Part shown: positions 52,122-61,778 of the stretch, in pieces
How the letters are laid out: every line of letters begins with the position of its first letter
Position numbering within the stretch: the first letter of the stretch is position 1
Source of the DNA: Staphylococcus kloosii
GTDB lineage: Bacteria; Bacillota; Bacilli; Staphylococcales; Staphylococcaceae
Reading direction: 5' to 3'
DNA: 64,000 bases
NCBI RefSeq assembly: GCF_003019255.1
Contig: NZ_CP027846.1
Coordinates: 1,736,001 to 1,800,000 of the forward strand
Translations under genes and position numbers: made by a program
The notes under the pieces: model-generated
The model's database searches: none
What the model was told of the DNA's origin: nothing
Seen by the model: only the letters and a program-made list of their open reading frames with translations

Positions 52122-53329
52122 TAAGCTTCACCTCTCTCTTGCATATACTTTCTTATCGTTTCCATATCTTTATCACCACGACCTGATACTGTAACTACAA
52201 GAATTTCGTCTTTAGCCATTTGTGGTGCAAGTTTTTCGACGTAACTTAGCGCATGTGCACTTTCAATTGCTGGAATGATACCTTCTAATTTAGTGAATTT
52301 AACTAATGCGTCCATCGCTTCTTTATCACTCGCTGTCGGATATTGAACTCTACCTATATCCTGATAATATGAATGTTCTGGTCCTACACCCGGATAATCT
52401 AAGCCTGCAGATATAGAATGTGCCAATTGCACTTGACCATTATCATCTTGAATAAGATACATTTTTGTACCATGCAAGACTCCTGCTGAACCTTTATTGA
52501 TTGCTAATGCGTGCTTATCTGTATCTTCACCTTCACCAGCTGCTTCAACACCGTATAATTTTACGTCATCTTTAATAAATGGATAAAACGTTCCGATAGC
52601 GTTTGACCCTCCGCCAACACAAGCGACAACAGCGTCTGGTAATCGTCCTTCAGCAGTTGTTATTTGTTCTTTAATTTCATTTCCTATGACACTTTGAAAA
52701 TCTCTTACCATCGTTGGAAATGGATCTGGTCCTAACGCAGAACCTAAAAGATAATGTGTATCGTCAACGTGACTGACCCAGTATTGTAACGCTTTATTTA
52801 CCGCATCAGACAATGTTCCTTGACCTTCTTCTACTGATTCCACTTTGGCACCGAGTAATTCCATACGGAAAACATTTAGTGATTGTCTTTGAATATCTTC
52901 TTTACCCATAAATACAACCAATTCCATGTCAAACAATGCAGCAACTGTGGCGCTTGCTACACCATGTTGACCGGCACCTGTTTCAGCTACTAGTTTTTTC
53001 TTGCCCATACGTTTAGCTAGTAATGCTTGTCCTAAAGCATTATTTATTTTATGCGCACCAGTATGATTTAAATCTTCACGCTTCAAGTAAATTTTTGCGC
53101 CACCTAGCTCTTTAGTATAAGCATCTGCATAAGTTAATGGCGTTGCTCTGCCTACATAATCTTTTAAATAATAGTCAAGTTCTTGTTGAAATGATGGGTC
53201 TTCTTTTGCCTCTTTATAAGCTTGTTTTAATTCAATAATTGCTGGCATCAAAGTTTCTGGTACATATTGGCCGCCATATTCGCCGAAAAAGCCAAATTCA
53301 TCTGCTTCTGTTTGTATATTTTTATTCAT
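52121..53329 (-). CDS. trpB: Tryptophan synthase beta subunit
   Basis: TrpB joins indole and serine to tryptophan with PLP. The 402-residue enzyme shows the Schiff-base lysine in LNHTGAHKINNALGQAL (about residue 91), ETGAGQHGVA, and the phosphate loop CVGGGSNAIG. The N-terminus GFFGEYGGQYVPETL is typical of TrpB1. It overlaps trpF upstream by eight bases and trpA downstream by one base. Confidence 0.97.
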   Translation of the reverse strand: MNKNIQTEADEFGFFGEYGGQYVPETLMPAIIELKQAYKEAKEDPSFQQELDYYLKDYVGRATPLTYADAYTKELGGAKIYLKREDLNHTGAHKINNALGQALLAKRMGKKKLVAETGAGQHGVASATVAALFDMELVVFMGKEDIQRQSLNVFRMELLGAKVESVEEGQGTLSDAVNKALQYWVSHVDDTHYLLGSALGPDPFPTMVRDFQSVIGNEIKEQITTAEGRLPDAVVACVGGGSNAIGTFYPFIKDDVKLYGVEAAGEGEDTDKHALAINKGSAGVLHGTKMYLIQDDNGQVQLAHSISAGLDYPGVGPEHSYYQDIGRVQYPTASDKEAMDALVKFTKLEGIIPAIESAHALSYVEKLAPQMAKDEILVVTVSGRGDKDMETIRKYMQERGEA

Positions 53330-53960
53330 TATTATCTCCCTCTTTTACTAATTCAATAATATCTTGCATTTTAGTTATATCTTTTCTGCCATTTGATTCT
53401 ATACCGCTAGCAATATCATAACCGCTATGATTTAACGCTAATTCGTTAATTTTATTAATATTGTCATAGTTAATGCCACCAGCTATTAAAAAGTTATAAC
53501 CTTTAATATTACTTAATTTTTCCCAATTAAAATGTTTACCAGTACCGCCGTAGTTTTTTGATGGTGTATCTATAATAAATAAATCTATATCATCGTTATA
53601 TAGTGCTAATTGTTCTAACAATATATTTTCATCTTGTGCTGGTAATGCTTTAATAATTTTTAGTTGTGGATGTAAAGTACGTATTTCTTTTATTAAATCT
53701 AAAGATTCCATACCATGTAATTGAATTGCAGTTAATGCAGTTTCAGCTACTAAATCGTTAATTTGTTCAATGGTTGGGTTAACGACAATCACGACAATTT
53801 CTTTATCATTTGGAATACTTTCTGTTAAATGGCGAATTTCTTCTACAGTAACAAAACGTTTACTTTCAGCGTAATGAATGAAACCTAATGCATCGCAGTT
53901 TAAATTTTCAGCTAGCTTTACATCTTGCAATGTTCTAAAACCACAAAATTTTAATTTCAT
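53322..53960 (-). CDS. trpF: Phosphoribosylanthranilate isomerase
   Basis: TrpF converts phosphoribosylanthranilate to the carboxyphenylamino deoxyribulose phosphate. This 212-residue TIM barrel has the catalytic Cys in KFCGFRTLQD (residue 5) and the Asp in FIIDTPSKNYGGTGKHFNW, with AGGINYDN as phosphate site. It overlaps trpC upstream by four bases and trpB downstream by eight, in the tight trp operon. Confidence 0.95.
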   Translation of the reverse strand: MKLKFCGFRTLQDVKLAENLNCDALGFIHYAESKRFVTVEEIRHLTESIPNDKEIVVIVVNPTIEQINDLVAETALTAIQLHGMESLDLIKEIRTLHPQLKIIKALPAQDENILLEQLALYNDDIDLFIIDTPSKNYGGTGKHFNWEKLSNIKGYNFLIAGGINYDNINKINELALNHSGYDIASGIESNGRKDITKMQDIIELVKEGDNNE

Positions 53961-54739
53961 GCTTTAGCCTTTTTCAATTTTAAACTAGGTAAAAATTCGC
54001 TTAAGTTATCGCTTTTCATTAACGATTCACCAATGAGTAAACCATCTATTTTAGAATCGACAATCGATTCAACGTCCTCTACTGTATGAATGCCACTTTC
54101 AGAAATGTAATAATAACCATCTTTACGTTCTTTTAAAATTTCATTGGTATGTTGGACATCTGTTACAAAACGTTTTAAATCACGATTATTAACCCCAATA
54201 ATTTCTGGATCTAATTTATAAGCACGTGTTAATTCTTCTTTATCATGGACTTCAACTAATGCTTCTAAATTTAAAGATTGCGCATAATCATAAAGTTCTC
54301 TTAATTGTTCGTCTGTTAAAACATTGACGATTAATAAAATAATAGATGCCCCTGCTTTTTTTGCTACGTCGATTTGAATAGGATCCACGACGAAATCTTT
54401 ACATAACACTGGAAGATTTGTTTGTATCGTTAGACTTTGTAATCTTTCATAACTGCCACCAAAGTATTTTTCATCCGTTAAAATAGATATGGCATTTGCG
54501 CCATTGGCTTCATAGTCTCTAACTTGTTGTTCTAAATCTTTAGGTGGTAATTCTGGTAATGATGGACTTTTGGATTTTATTTCAGAAATTACGACTAACT
54601 CCTCTGAATTATCCATGCTCTCTTTAAAGGTTGGCTTTGAATGTACGTCTACCTCTTTAAGCTCTTCTAATTTCTTGTCATAATAGCCATTCGCTAATAA
54701 TTCTCTTTTATATTCTACAATCTCATCTAGAATAGTCAT
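53957..54739 (-). CDS. trpC: Indole-3-glycerol phosphate synthase
   Basis: TrpC closes the indole ring. The 260-residue TIM barrel shows the family start ILDEIVEYKRELL, the catalytic Lys-Ser motif SEIKSKSPSLPEL (Lys about residue 55), the second Lys in LCKDFVVDP and the phosphate sites IGVNNRDLKRF and SESGIH. It overlaps trpD by 17 bases at its start and trpF by four bases at its end. Confidence 0.96.
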   Translation of the reverse strand: MTILDEIVEYKRELLANGYYDKKLEELKEVDVHSKPTFKESMDNSEELVVISEIKSKSPSLPELPPKDLEQQVRDYEANGANAISILTDEKYFGGSYERLQSLTIQTNLPVLCKDFVVDPIQIDVAKKAGASIILLIVNVLTDEQLRELYDYAQSLNLEALVEVHDKEELTRAYKLDPEIIGVNNRDLKRFVTDVQHTNEILKERKDGYYYISESGIHTVEDVESIVDSKIDGLLIGESLMKSDNLSEFLPSLKLKKAKA

Positions 54740-55736
54740 ACAATTGTCCTCCCATTTTTTTATATTGTTCTAATGCTGCGCCATTAATAATTAACTCTCT
54801 TGCTTTATCAACGCCTGCTTGTATCGTTTCGACTTGTTCAGACACATATAGTGCGATACCAGCGTTTAATATTGCGACATCTCTTTTCGCTGATTGTTCT
54901 TTACCACTTAATATATCTAAAGTAATTGTTAAGTTTTCTTCTGCTGAGCCACCGATTAATTGGTCGTTTGACGCATACTCTAAACCTAAATCTTGTGCGT
55001 TTAATGTGTAATTTTTAATCATACCGTCTGATATTTCATAAATAATATTTTCTCCAGATAATGTAGCTTCGTCCATACCGTTTGCACCATGTAAGACAAT
55101 CGCTCTTTTTCTTCCTAAATCTGCTAAAGTTTGAGCAATCTTATCAAGTTTCGTTGCGTCGTAAACTCCCATGACTTGATAATCTAATTTAAACGGATTA
55201 ATTAGCGGCCCCGTAATATTAAAAATTGTTGGTGTCGTAATCATTTTTCTAATAGGTTGAATGTTTTTCATTATTGGATAAGTTTCCGTTGCACTTAAAA
55301 ATGCCAATCCTTTGTCATCAATATATGCTGCTGTTTCTTCCACTTTTTGCGTTTTAATATTCATCACATTTAACAAGTCAGTGCTACCTGATGAAGATGT
55401 CACACTTTTATTTCCGTGTTTAATGACCGGCACGCCTGCACTTGCAACGATAAAAGAAACTGTTGTAGAGATATTAAAACTATTTGAACGATCTCCACCC
55501 GTACCGCAGACACAAATGCTTCCTTTATATTGTGGCTGTTCATCGTACATACTGTTGATTAAACTTCTAGAGATAAAAGTGAGTTCACTTTGCGTAAATT
55601 CCCTAGCCGAGAAACGTTGTAACATATCTAATTTTTTGTCGTCAGAAGTATCATCAGCTATAAGTAACTGAATAAAGTTTGTCATTTCAGTTTGATTTAG
55701 CGGGTCTTGCTGTTGTAGTTTTGTTAATAGTTCCAT
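54723..55736 (-). CDS. trpD: Anthranilate phosphoribosyltransferase
   Basis: TrpD joins anthranilate and PRPP. The 337-residue enzyme shows the PRPP loop VCGTGGDRSNSFNIST, KHGNKSVTSSSGSTDLL and GPLINPFK. Its annotated start at 55736 lies 50 bases inside trpG, in another frame, an unusually deep overlap; later in-frame ATG codons (for example within LNQTEMTNFIQ, residue ~19) could be used instead. The operon order EGDCFBA is retained. Confidence 0.94.
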   Translation of the reverse strand: MELLTKLQQQDPLNQTEMTNFIQLLIADDTSDDKKLDMLQRFSAREFTQSELTFISRSLINSMYDEQPQYKGSICVCGTGGDRSNSFNISTTVSFIVASAGVPVIKHGNKSVTSSSGSTDLLNVMNIKTQKVEETAAYIDDKGLAFLSATETYPIMKNIQPIRKMITTPTIFNITGPLINPFKLDYQVMGVYDATKLDKIAQTLADLGRKRAIVLHGANGMDEATLSGENIIYEISDGMIKNYTLNAQDLGLEYASNDQLIGGSAEENLTITLDILSGKEQSAKRDVAILNAGIALYVSEQVETIQAGVDKARELIINGAALEQYKKMGGQLYDYSR

Positions 55737-56301
55737 CTTGGTTGACCTCCCCTGCTATAGTTAAGAAATTATTAATAATATGTTCACCAAATTCCGAAGC
55801 AAACGATTCGGGATGGTATTGAATGCCATAATGTTTATTTGTACGATGTTCAAATGACTGTATACAATCCGGTGTTTCACCTGTAATGATTAATTCGCTC
55901 GGTAAAGATTGTGGATCACTTACTAATGAATGGTAACGCATAATGTTAGAATATTCTGACACTCCTGTGTATAAATTTGTATCTTTAATGATTTTCATGC
56001 TATCCACTTTACCATGTTTTATTTCATCGCCTTGAATAACTTTGCCACCGTAATAGCACGTTAATGCTTGCGCGCCTAAACAAACACCTAAAATAGGTTT
56101 ATCTTTACAATGTTCTATTATATTTAATAAATGATTATTGTCTAACGGGTGCCCTGGTCCTGGTGAAATAATCACTGCTGTTACATCTAAGTTATAAACA
56201 TCTTCGTCATCAGGATATTTCACGATGACGTCATTTTGTTTCGCTATAATATCTACTAAGTTATAAGTAAAAGAATCATAATTATCAACTACTAAAATCA
56301 T
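55687..56301 (-). CDS. trpG: Anthranilate synthase component II (glutamine amidotransferase)
   Basis: TrpG supplies ammonia from glutamine to TrpE. The 204-residue class I amidotransferase shows the oxyanion motif ISPGPGHPLDN, the nucleophile elbow ILGVCLGAQAL (Cys about residue 78) and the catalytic His-Glu in GIQYHPESFASEFG. The last ~20 residues form a polar tail that overlaps the trpD start. Its ATG overlaps the trpE stop by four bases. Confidence 0.95.
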   Translation of the reverse strand: MILVVDNYDSFTYNLVDIIAKQNDVIVKYPDDEDVYNLDVTAVIISPGPGHPLDNNHLLNIIEHCKDKPILGVCLGAQALTCYYGGKVIQGDEIKHGKVDSMKIIKDTNLYTGVSEYSNIMRYHSLVSDPQSLPSELIITGETPDCIQSFEHRTNKHYGIQYHPESFASEFGEHIINNFLTIAGEVNQDGTINKTTTARPAKSN

Positions 56302-57704
56302 GGCGATACCTCCAATAAACTTTTAGCTTTTAGTTTCGTTTCAGCTAGTTCCTTTTCTGGCGTTGAATCATAAACGACACCACAACCTGCTTGAACATTA
56401 ACGTATTCATCGTCAATCATCATCGTTCTAATAGCTAATGCAAAATCTAAATCGTGATTGCAGTTAATGTAACCAATACCACCACTATATACGCCTCTTT
56501 TTTCTGGTTGTACTTCATATATTCTTTGTATTGCTCTTAACTTTGGCGCTCCCGATACTGTACCGGTCGGTAATAAACTTGCAACGACTGACATTGGTGA
56601 ATAGTTAGCTTTTAATTTACCTGTCACTTCACTGACGATATGCATAACATGTTCATAGCGTTCAATTGCCATCAATTTTCTTATTTCTGAAGTACCTGCT
56701 AAGCTCACTCTGTGAATGTCATTTCTACCTAAATCTACTAACATACTATGTTCACTTAACTCTTTTTCATCTTTTATTAATAACTGCTCATTTTCAACGT
56801 CTTCTTCCTTTGTCGCCCCACGTTTAATTGTTCCAGCTATAGGATTTGTAATCACTGTATCTCCGTGTACTTTAACAAAACTTTCAGGAGAACTTCCTAC
56901 AATAATTGGTTCTTCCATATTAATAAAATACATATAAGGACTTGGATTTTGACGTTTTAACTTTTGATACATTTGATACGCTAAAGTTTGTAATTGATTG
57001 TCAAAACGATGTTTGTAACTATAAATAATTGATGGTACGACTTGGAACATATCACCTTGTTGAATTAATGTTTTTAAATAAGCTACCGTATCCATAAACG
57101 ATTGTTCAGTCATGTTAGTTTCGATTGTTTTATCTTGTTGTTCAAAATTTACTGTTTCAGGATAAATTGATAATTCTTTTAATTCCGCAATTCTATGATT
57201 AATATTTTCTTCCATTTCATCTGCACTACGGTTTGAAAATAGATTGGATGCTACTACATATAAATATTCTTTATAATGATCAAAAATGTATACATCTTCT
57301 ACCATGTAAAAATGAGCATCGTGTTGTCGGTGATCTTGCAATGCGATTTGTTGTAAAATTGGGAATTCGTGTCTTACTAAATCAAAACTACAAGAGCCAA
57401 CAAAGCCAGAAACAAATGGAATATCTTGTAACTCTTCATCTTCAACGTCCGCTTTATATTGATCTATATAGTCTTTCATTTTTGCATATGGCTGTTCATT
57501 TTCCACTACTTTATTATCTTTAGTTTGAATATTTAGTGTGTCATTATCTAAAGTTAATGAACCATAAGTATCAAAAATAACGAATGAATAACGACCTTTA
57601 AGCTGTGATTGATCTGCACTTTCTAAGATGATTTTTTTATCTCTTAATCGAGCGAATGCTTCTGGTGTAACTTCAGCATTTAACTTTTTAAATTTTATTT
57701 GCAT
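56298..57704 (-). CDS. trpE: Anthranilate synthase component I
   Basis: TrpE makes anthranilate from chorismate. The 468-residue enzyme has the N-terminal regulatory half, with the LESADQS segment that is the usual tryptophan-inhibition site, and the chorismate-binding C-terminal half (FQVVPSIIY, SSPESFVKV, PIAGTIKRGA, LVDLGRNDIHRV, PTGTVSGAPKLRA, YSGGIGYIN, VQAGCGVVYDS). Feedback inhibition by tryptophan is expected. It is the first gene of the operon, behind two T-boxes, with ribosome-binding site AGGAGG. Confidence 0.97.
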   Translation of the reverse strand: MQIKFKKLNAEVTPEAFARLRDKKIILESADQSQLKGRYSFVIFDTYGSLTLDNDTLNIQTKDNKVVENEQPYAKMKDYIDQYKADVEDEELQDIPFVSGFVGSCSFDLVRHEFPILQQIALQDHRQHDAHFYMVEDVYIFDHYKEYLYVVASNLFSNRSADEMEENINHRIAELKELSIYPETVNFEQQDKTIETNMTEQSFMDTVAYLKTLIQQGDMFQVVPSIIYSYKHRFDNQLQTLAYQMYQKLKRQNPSPYMYFINMEEPIIVGSSPESFVKVHGDTVITNPIAGTIKRGATKEEDVENEQLLIKDEKELSEHSMLVDLGRNDIHRVSLAGTSEIRKLMAIERYEHVMHIVSEVTGKLKANYSPMSVVASLLPTGTVSGAPKLRAIQRIYEVQPEKRGVYSGGIGYINCNHDLDFALAIRTMMIDDEYVNVQAGCGVVYDSTPEKELAETKLKAKSLLEVSP

Positions 57705-57719
57705 TACTTTTCCCTCCTA

Positions 57720-57930
57720 ATAAAAAAAACGCCAACATCCTTAACTTTCATAAGGACGCTGACGCGCGGTGCCACCTGTATTAGTTTGATTATTTAAATA
57801 TCAAACTCTCTCATCATCAATATTTAACTTTACTTCAACAAAACCCAATTTCGAATTATATGAGTGTTAGTTTTCATCAACCACTAACTTTCTGCAAGCT
57901 ACTCAATACAATCTACTACATTTTGTTTGC
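57720..57930 (-). promoter_or_regulatory. Tryptophan T-box riboswitch, proximal copy
   Basis: The minus-strand leader next to trpE carries the T-box CAGGTGGCACCGCG (about 57764-57777), an AGTA motif and, opposite it, the specifier codon TGG in GAAATTGGGTTTTG (about 57838-57850). It ends in a GC-rich terminator (GCGTCAGCGTCCTTA with TAAGGATGTTGGCG, then eight T at 57722-57729). Uncharged tRNA-Trp should bind TGG and the T-box and prevent termination. Confidence 0.9.
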
Positions 57931-57956
57931 TAATTTTTAATTTTTATTTATCAATA

Positions 57957-58165
57957 TAAAAAAGACACCACAATAAACGCATTTCTGTAAGGACGCGTTA
58001 CCGTGGTGCCACCTTAGTTAACAATAATTGTTCACTTTAAATTATAATATTGTATTTAAAAGCCCAATTCGTCACATAAGTTGTGCTAATTCCCATCAAC
58101 CATTAGCTTTCTTTGTGCTACAAGTTTATGTGCTACTTAATTCTCTTAAATGTTTTGCTTTAAAA
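57957..58165 (-). promoter_or_regulatory. Tryptophan T-box riboswitch, distal copy
   Basis: A second complete T-box element lies upstream of the first: AAGTAG and stem CACATAA/TTATGTG, specifier TGG in GAATTGGGC (about 58062-58070), T-box AAGGTGGCACCACGG (about 57999-58014) and its own terminator (ACGCGTCC..., CACCAC/GTGGTG stem, ending in a T-run at 57957-57963). Both must be antiterminated in series, which should sharpen the response to tRNA-Trp charging. Confidence 0.88.
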
Positions 58166-58218
58166 GTAATTAATTAGCATAATAACCTGATTATTTTTAT
58201 TTGTCAAATAAAAGTTTA

Positions 58219-59256
58219 TTATTCTTTAATCGGTGATAAGCAATATGCATATAATAATTGAGCTGTAGCTTCTAATGATTCTATATGTGTACGTTCCATA
58301 GCATGTGATGACTCGATGCCTGCACCAAATAGTCCATGTCGAATATTAGCGCCAGCTCTTAATGCTGCCGAAGCATCGGAATTATAATATGGATATATAT
58401 CAACTTTATAAGGTATATCATTTATTTTACATAAATTTACTAAGTGTTCACGTAAGGATTTATGATATGGCCCCGAACTATCTTTAGCACAAATTGATAC
58501 CGTATATTCATCTGAAGTTTGGCCGTCACCTAATGCTCCCATGTCAAAGGCGATGTATTCAACGATTTCGTCGTCGATAGAGGCGTTTGCACCATAACCT
58601 ATTTCTTCGTTATTTGAAATATAAAATTGTGTTGTATGTGGTAATGTCGTATTGTCAGCTTTCAATTTCTCTAACAATTCCATAATCATAGCAACGCTAG
58701 CTTTGTCATCTAAATGTCGAGATTTAATATAACCTGATTGCGTTACAACTGTACGTGGATCAAAGCTTACGAAATCCCCCACTGCTATGCCCAAATCCTC
58801 TGTTTCTGCTTGACTATTGACTTTCTCATCTAGACGTACTTCCATATGTTCGGCATCTCTTGGAATTTCGTTATTATTTCTATAGACGTGCACGCTAGTT
58901 TCATGCATACAAATAGTACCAGTATATGTTTGGCCATTACTCGTTTCTATTTCACAATATTCACCTTCAATAGCATTAAAATGAAATCCACCAATTAAAC
59001 TTAATGCTAATCTTCCATCTTCTTTAATTTCTTTTACCATAGCGCCTAACGTATCGACGTGCGCAGTAATACAACGTTGTTGCTGTTCATTACTACCCTT
59101 TACTGTAATTATTAACGCACCTTTATTTGTAATTTCAGTTTGATAACCTAATTTTTTTGCATGTGAAGCAACATAATCAATTGCTTTTTGTGCATTACCT
59201 GATGGACTGTTAATTTGTGTTAACTGTGATATTGTTTCAAAAATTGAATTTGCCAT
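58219..59256 (-). CDS. M42 family metallopeptidase (glutamyl/deblocking aminopeptidase)
   Basis: This 345-residue M42 aminopeptidase assembles into cytosolic tetrahedral particles. Metal and catalytic motifs in order: CITAHVDTLGAMV (His-Asp), RHLDDKASVAMI (bridging Asp) and ISNNEEIGYGAN (catalytic Glu-Glu), with AFDMGA and SSHAMERTH for the remaining ligands. Family members remove N-terminal residues from peptides; cellulase M annotations are historical errors. ATG follows AAGGGGG. It is a single-gene unit between the trp leader and tyrA. Confidence 0.92.
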   Translation of the reverse strand: MANSIFETISQLTQINSPSGNAQKAIDYVASHAKKLGYQTEITNKGALIITVKGSNEQQQRCITAHVDTLGAMVKEIKEDGRLALSLIGGFHFNAIEGEYCEIETSNGQTYTGTICMHETSVHVYRNNNEIPRDAEHMEVRLDEKVNSQAETEDLGIAVGDFVSFDPRTVVTQSGYIKSRHLDDKASVAMIMELLEKLKADNTTLPHTTQFYISNNEEIGYGANASIDDEIVEYIAFDMGALGDGQTSDEYTVSICAKDSSGPYHKSLREHLVNLCKINDIPYKVDIYPYYNSDASAALRAGANIRHGLFGAGIESSHAMERTHIESLEATAQLLYAYCLSPIKE

Positions 59257-59387
59257 TTCACTTTACCCCCTTATGTTATATTTATATTTTAACTTTTTAA
59301 CGTTTAAATTGATACTTATTGCATATTCAATGCGGCTACTATACACTATTATTATTCTGAAAACTTAGACAGAGGTGCTTCGACATT

Positions 59388-60479
59388 ATGAAACACATAC
59401 TTTTTGTAGGCTTAGGCCTTATTGGTGGTAGCTTAGCTAGCAATTTACGTTACTATCATGATGATATTGAAATCACAGCTTATGACGCAGATCCGTCTCA
59501 ATTAGATAAAGCATTGTCTATTGGTATTATCGATCATCAAGCAACGGATTACCAAGCTAGCGTAGAACAAGCTGACATCATTATTTATGCTACGCCTGTT
59601 CAACAAACAATTAAATATTTACAAGAATTGCCTGATTTCAATACTAAGCACGGTGTCATCGTAACAGACACAGGTAGTACGAAATCAACAATTCAACAGT
59701 ACGAAACGTTTTTATTAGCACATCATATTCATTTAATTAGTGGTCATCCAATGGCTGGTAGTCATAAATCTGGCGTGTTAAATGCAAAAAAACATTTATT
59801 TGAAAATGCTTTTTATATCTTAGTGCACAATGAAGCGGCAAACGATGAAGCGGCAACGACAATCCAACAATTATTGTCGACGACAGATGCTAAATTTATT
59901 TCTACTAACGCCGAAGAACATGATTTTGTTACTGGAATTGTCAGCCACGTGCCACACATTATTGCATCTGCATTAGTTCACTTAAATGCCAATCATATTT
60001 CTGATTCCGCTTTAGTAAAAACTTTAGCGGCTGGTGGTTTCCGCGATATTACTAGAATTGCTAGTAGTAATCCAATTATGTGGCGCGACATTACCATTGA
60101 AAATAAAGCAACAATTCTTAAACTATTAAAAGAATGGAAAAATCAAATGTCTAGTATTATTGAGTTAATAGAAGAAGATAATCCTGAAACATTATATGAT
60201 TTTTTCAATGATGCTAAATTATACAGAGATGAATTACCCCTTAAATCACAAGGTGCACTATCTATCGAGTATGATTTATATGTTGATATTCCGGATAAAC
60301 CGGGTATGATTAGCCAAGTTACAAGTATCTTAAGTTTACATAATATTTCTATAAGCAACATAAGAATATTAGAAGTTCGCGAAGATATTTATGGCGCATT
60401 ACGTGTAAGTTTTAAAAGTCCTGAAGATAGAAAGCAAGGCGCTGAAGCATTGAGTGATTTTGAAACTTATATCGCATAA
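59388..60479 (+). CDS. tyrA: Prephenate dehydrogenase
   Basis: TyrA oxidatively decarboxylates prephenate to 4-hydroxyphenylpyruvate for tyrosine synthesis. The 363-residue protein has an NAD-binding Rossmann domain (FVGLGLIGGSLASNL), the prephenate-site SGHPMAGSHKSGV with catalytic His, helical dimer domain (VSHVPHIIASAL) and a C-terminal ACT domain (~295-363, YVDIPDKPGMISQVTSIL), so feedback by tyrosine is likely. ATG follows AGAGGTG. A terminator follows. Confidence 0.96.
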   Translation: MKHILFVGLGLIGGSLASNLRYYHDDIEITAYDADPSQLDKALSIGIIDHQATDYQASVEQADIIIYATPVQQTIKYLQELPDFNTKHGVIVTDTGSTKSTIQQYETFLLAHHIHLISGHPMAGSHKSGVLNAKKHLFENAFYILVHNEAANDEAATTIQQLLSTTDAKFISTNAEEHDFVTGIVSHVPHIIASALVHLNANHISDSALVKTLAAGGFRDITRIASSNPIMWRDITIENKATILKLLKEWKNQMSSIIELIEEDNPETLYDFFNDAKLYRDELPLKSQGALSIEYDLYVDIPDKPGMISQVTSILSLHNISISNIRILEVREDIYGALRVSFKSPEDRKQGAEALSDFETYIA

Positions 60480-60510
60480 TCAAGTTCATTAAATAATTGC
60501 ACTACAAGTT

Positions 60511-60547
60511 AAGGCTGAGGTCTCCTTTGGACACCCCAGCCTTTTTT
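60511..60547. terminator. Terminator between tyrA and the Ogt-like gene
   Basis: AAGGCTGAGGT pairs with the CCCCAGCCTT arm across a CTCCTTTGGA loop and is followed by a run of T (plus strand), suiting tyrA. Confidence 0.8.
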
Positions 60548-61046
60548 ATTTTTGCCCTTTTTCAATTGTTAGCAGTCTTTCTTTCATGGCCTCTCCACCT
60601 CTATACCCTCGTAACTGACCGTCTTTACCTATAACACGGTGACACGGTATAACGATTAACAATGGATTTTTAGCAATTGCTGTTGCAACAGCTCTAATTG
60701 CCTTTGGTCTACCAATAGCTGTTGCAATTTCACTGTATGTTCGAGTTTCACCGTAAGGAATTTTTAATAGTTGCGTCCATACTTGCCGTTGAAATTCAGT
60801 GTACTGATAGTCCATATCTATGGCGAATTCAAATACTTGTCTTGTGCCATTAAAATATTGACGCAGTTCTTGCAAGTAAGTTGTTAAATACGCTTCATTT
60901 TCTTCGATATTTACTTCTTCATGAATGGTTTGACTTAATATTTCATCACTATCTATTGTACTGATAAAACTTAATCCACGCTGTGTGGCGTAAACTTTTA
61001 GAAACACATCATTAAACTGTATTTTCGCGGCATATAATTTTTGCAT
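60546..61046 (-). CDS. ogt: Methylated-DNA-protein-cysteine methyltransferase
   Basis: This 166-residue suicide enzyme removes alkyl groups from O6-alkylguanine in DNA. The active-site motif is IVIPCHRVIGKDGQLRGYRGG (acceptor Cys about residue 134), preceded by the helix-turn-helix RAVATAIAKNP. Length is normal for Ogt. ATG follows AGGAAGT. It is divergent from the Ada-like activator gene at 61183, which may regulate it. Confidence 0.95.
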   Translation of the reverse strand: MQKLYAAKIQFNDVFLKVYATQRGLSFISTIDSDEILSQTIHEEVNIEENEAYLTTYLQELRQYFNGTRQVFEFAIDMDYQYTEFQRQVWTQLLKIPYGETRTYSEIATAIGRPKAIRAVATAIAKNPLLIVIPCHRVIGKDGQLRGYRGGEAMKERLLTIEKGQK

Positions 61047-61182
61047 ATTACTTCCTCCCTACTTTGTAATTACTAAATATTAACATTATCGTTTGTAAAA
61101 CTCATTAGTATTAATGGTTTTAGTAATTAAAGAGCAAGATTAGGCTATTATTTTATGTTACACTTTTTGCGAGGTGATATTA

Positions 61183-61743
61183 TTGAGTAAACTTAATCTT
61201 ACACAATCGAGATGGAATGATATAAAGAATAATAATAGCAATGCCGACGATCAGTTTATTTATGCTGTTAAATCTACGATGATTTTCTGTAAACCATCAT
61301 GTTCTGCCAAATTACCCGTGAAAGAAAACGTAACGCTGTATAACGATTATAATGATGCTATAGCAGCTGGTTATAGACCTTGTAAAAAATGTAATCCGAC
61401 AGGTCATTTTACCGATAAAGAAGAATGGTGTATACAAATTAAAAATTACATCATTCGCCATTACCACCAACCTGTATCGTTAGAGGAGTTGGCCAATCAT
61501 TGCCATGGCTCTCTTTATCATCTATCTAGAGTATTTAAAGACTTAGAAGGAATGACAATCATGGATTATTTGCATCTTGTCAGAACCACTGAAGCTAAAA
61601 AATTATTAGCCGATCAAACGTTAGATTTAAATACTATTGCACTAGCTGTTGGTTATAAAACTGCTTCTCAGTTTATAAAGAAATTCAAACTCTATTTTCA
61701 ACTCACACCACATAAATTTCGTCAGCAATATACTAAGTTATAA
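61183..61743 (+). CDS. adaA: AdaA-like methylphosphotriester acceptor/AraC-type activator
   Basis: This 186-residue protein joins an N-terminal Ada metal-binding domain with an AraC-type helix-turn-helix. The zinc cysteines are visible as FCKPSC and CKKC, the first being the methyl-phosphotriester acceptor; YRPCKKCNP is a family hallmark. The C-terminal half (from ~90) shows SLEELANHCHGSLYHLSRVFKDLEG and a second helix-turn-helix. Methylated, it would activate repair genes such as the divergent ogt (inference). The start is TTG at 61183 with GCGAGGTG upstream. Confidence 0.9.
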   Translation: MSKLNLTQSRWNDIKNNNSNADDQFIYAVKSTMIFCKPSCSAKLPVKENVTLYNDYNDAIAAGYRPCKKCNPTGHFTDKEEWCIQIKNYIIRHYHQPVSLEELANHCHGSLYHLSRVFKDLEGMTIMDYLHLVRTTEAKKLLADQTLDLNTIALAVGYKTASQFIKKFKLYFQLTPHKFRQQYTKL

Positions 61744-61778
61744 TTTTTGTCGCAAGGCTAACCTTTGTACGTCTATTA

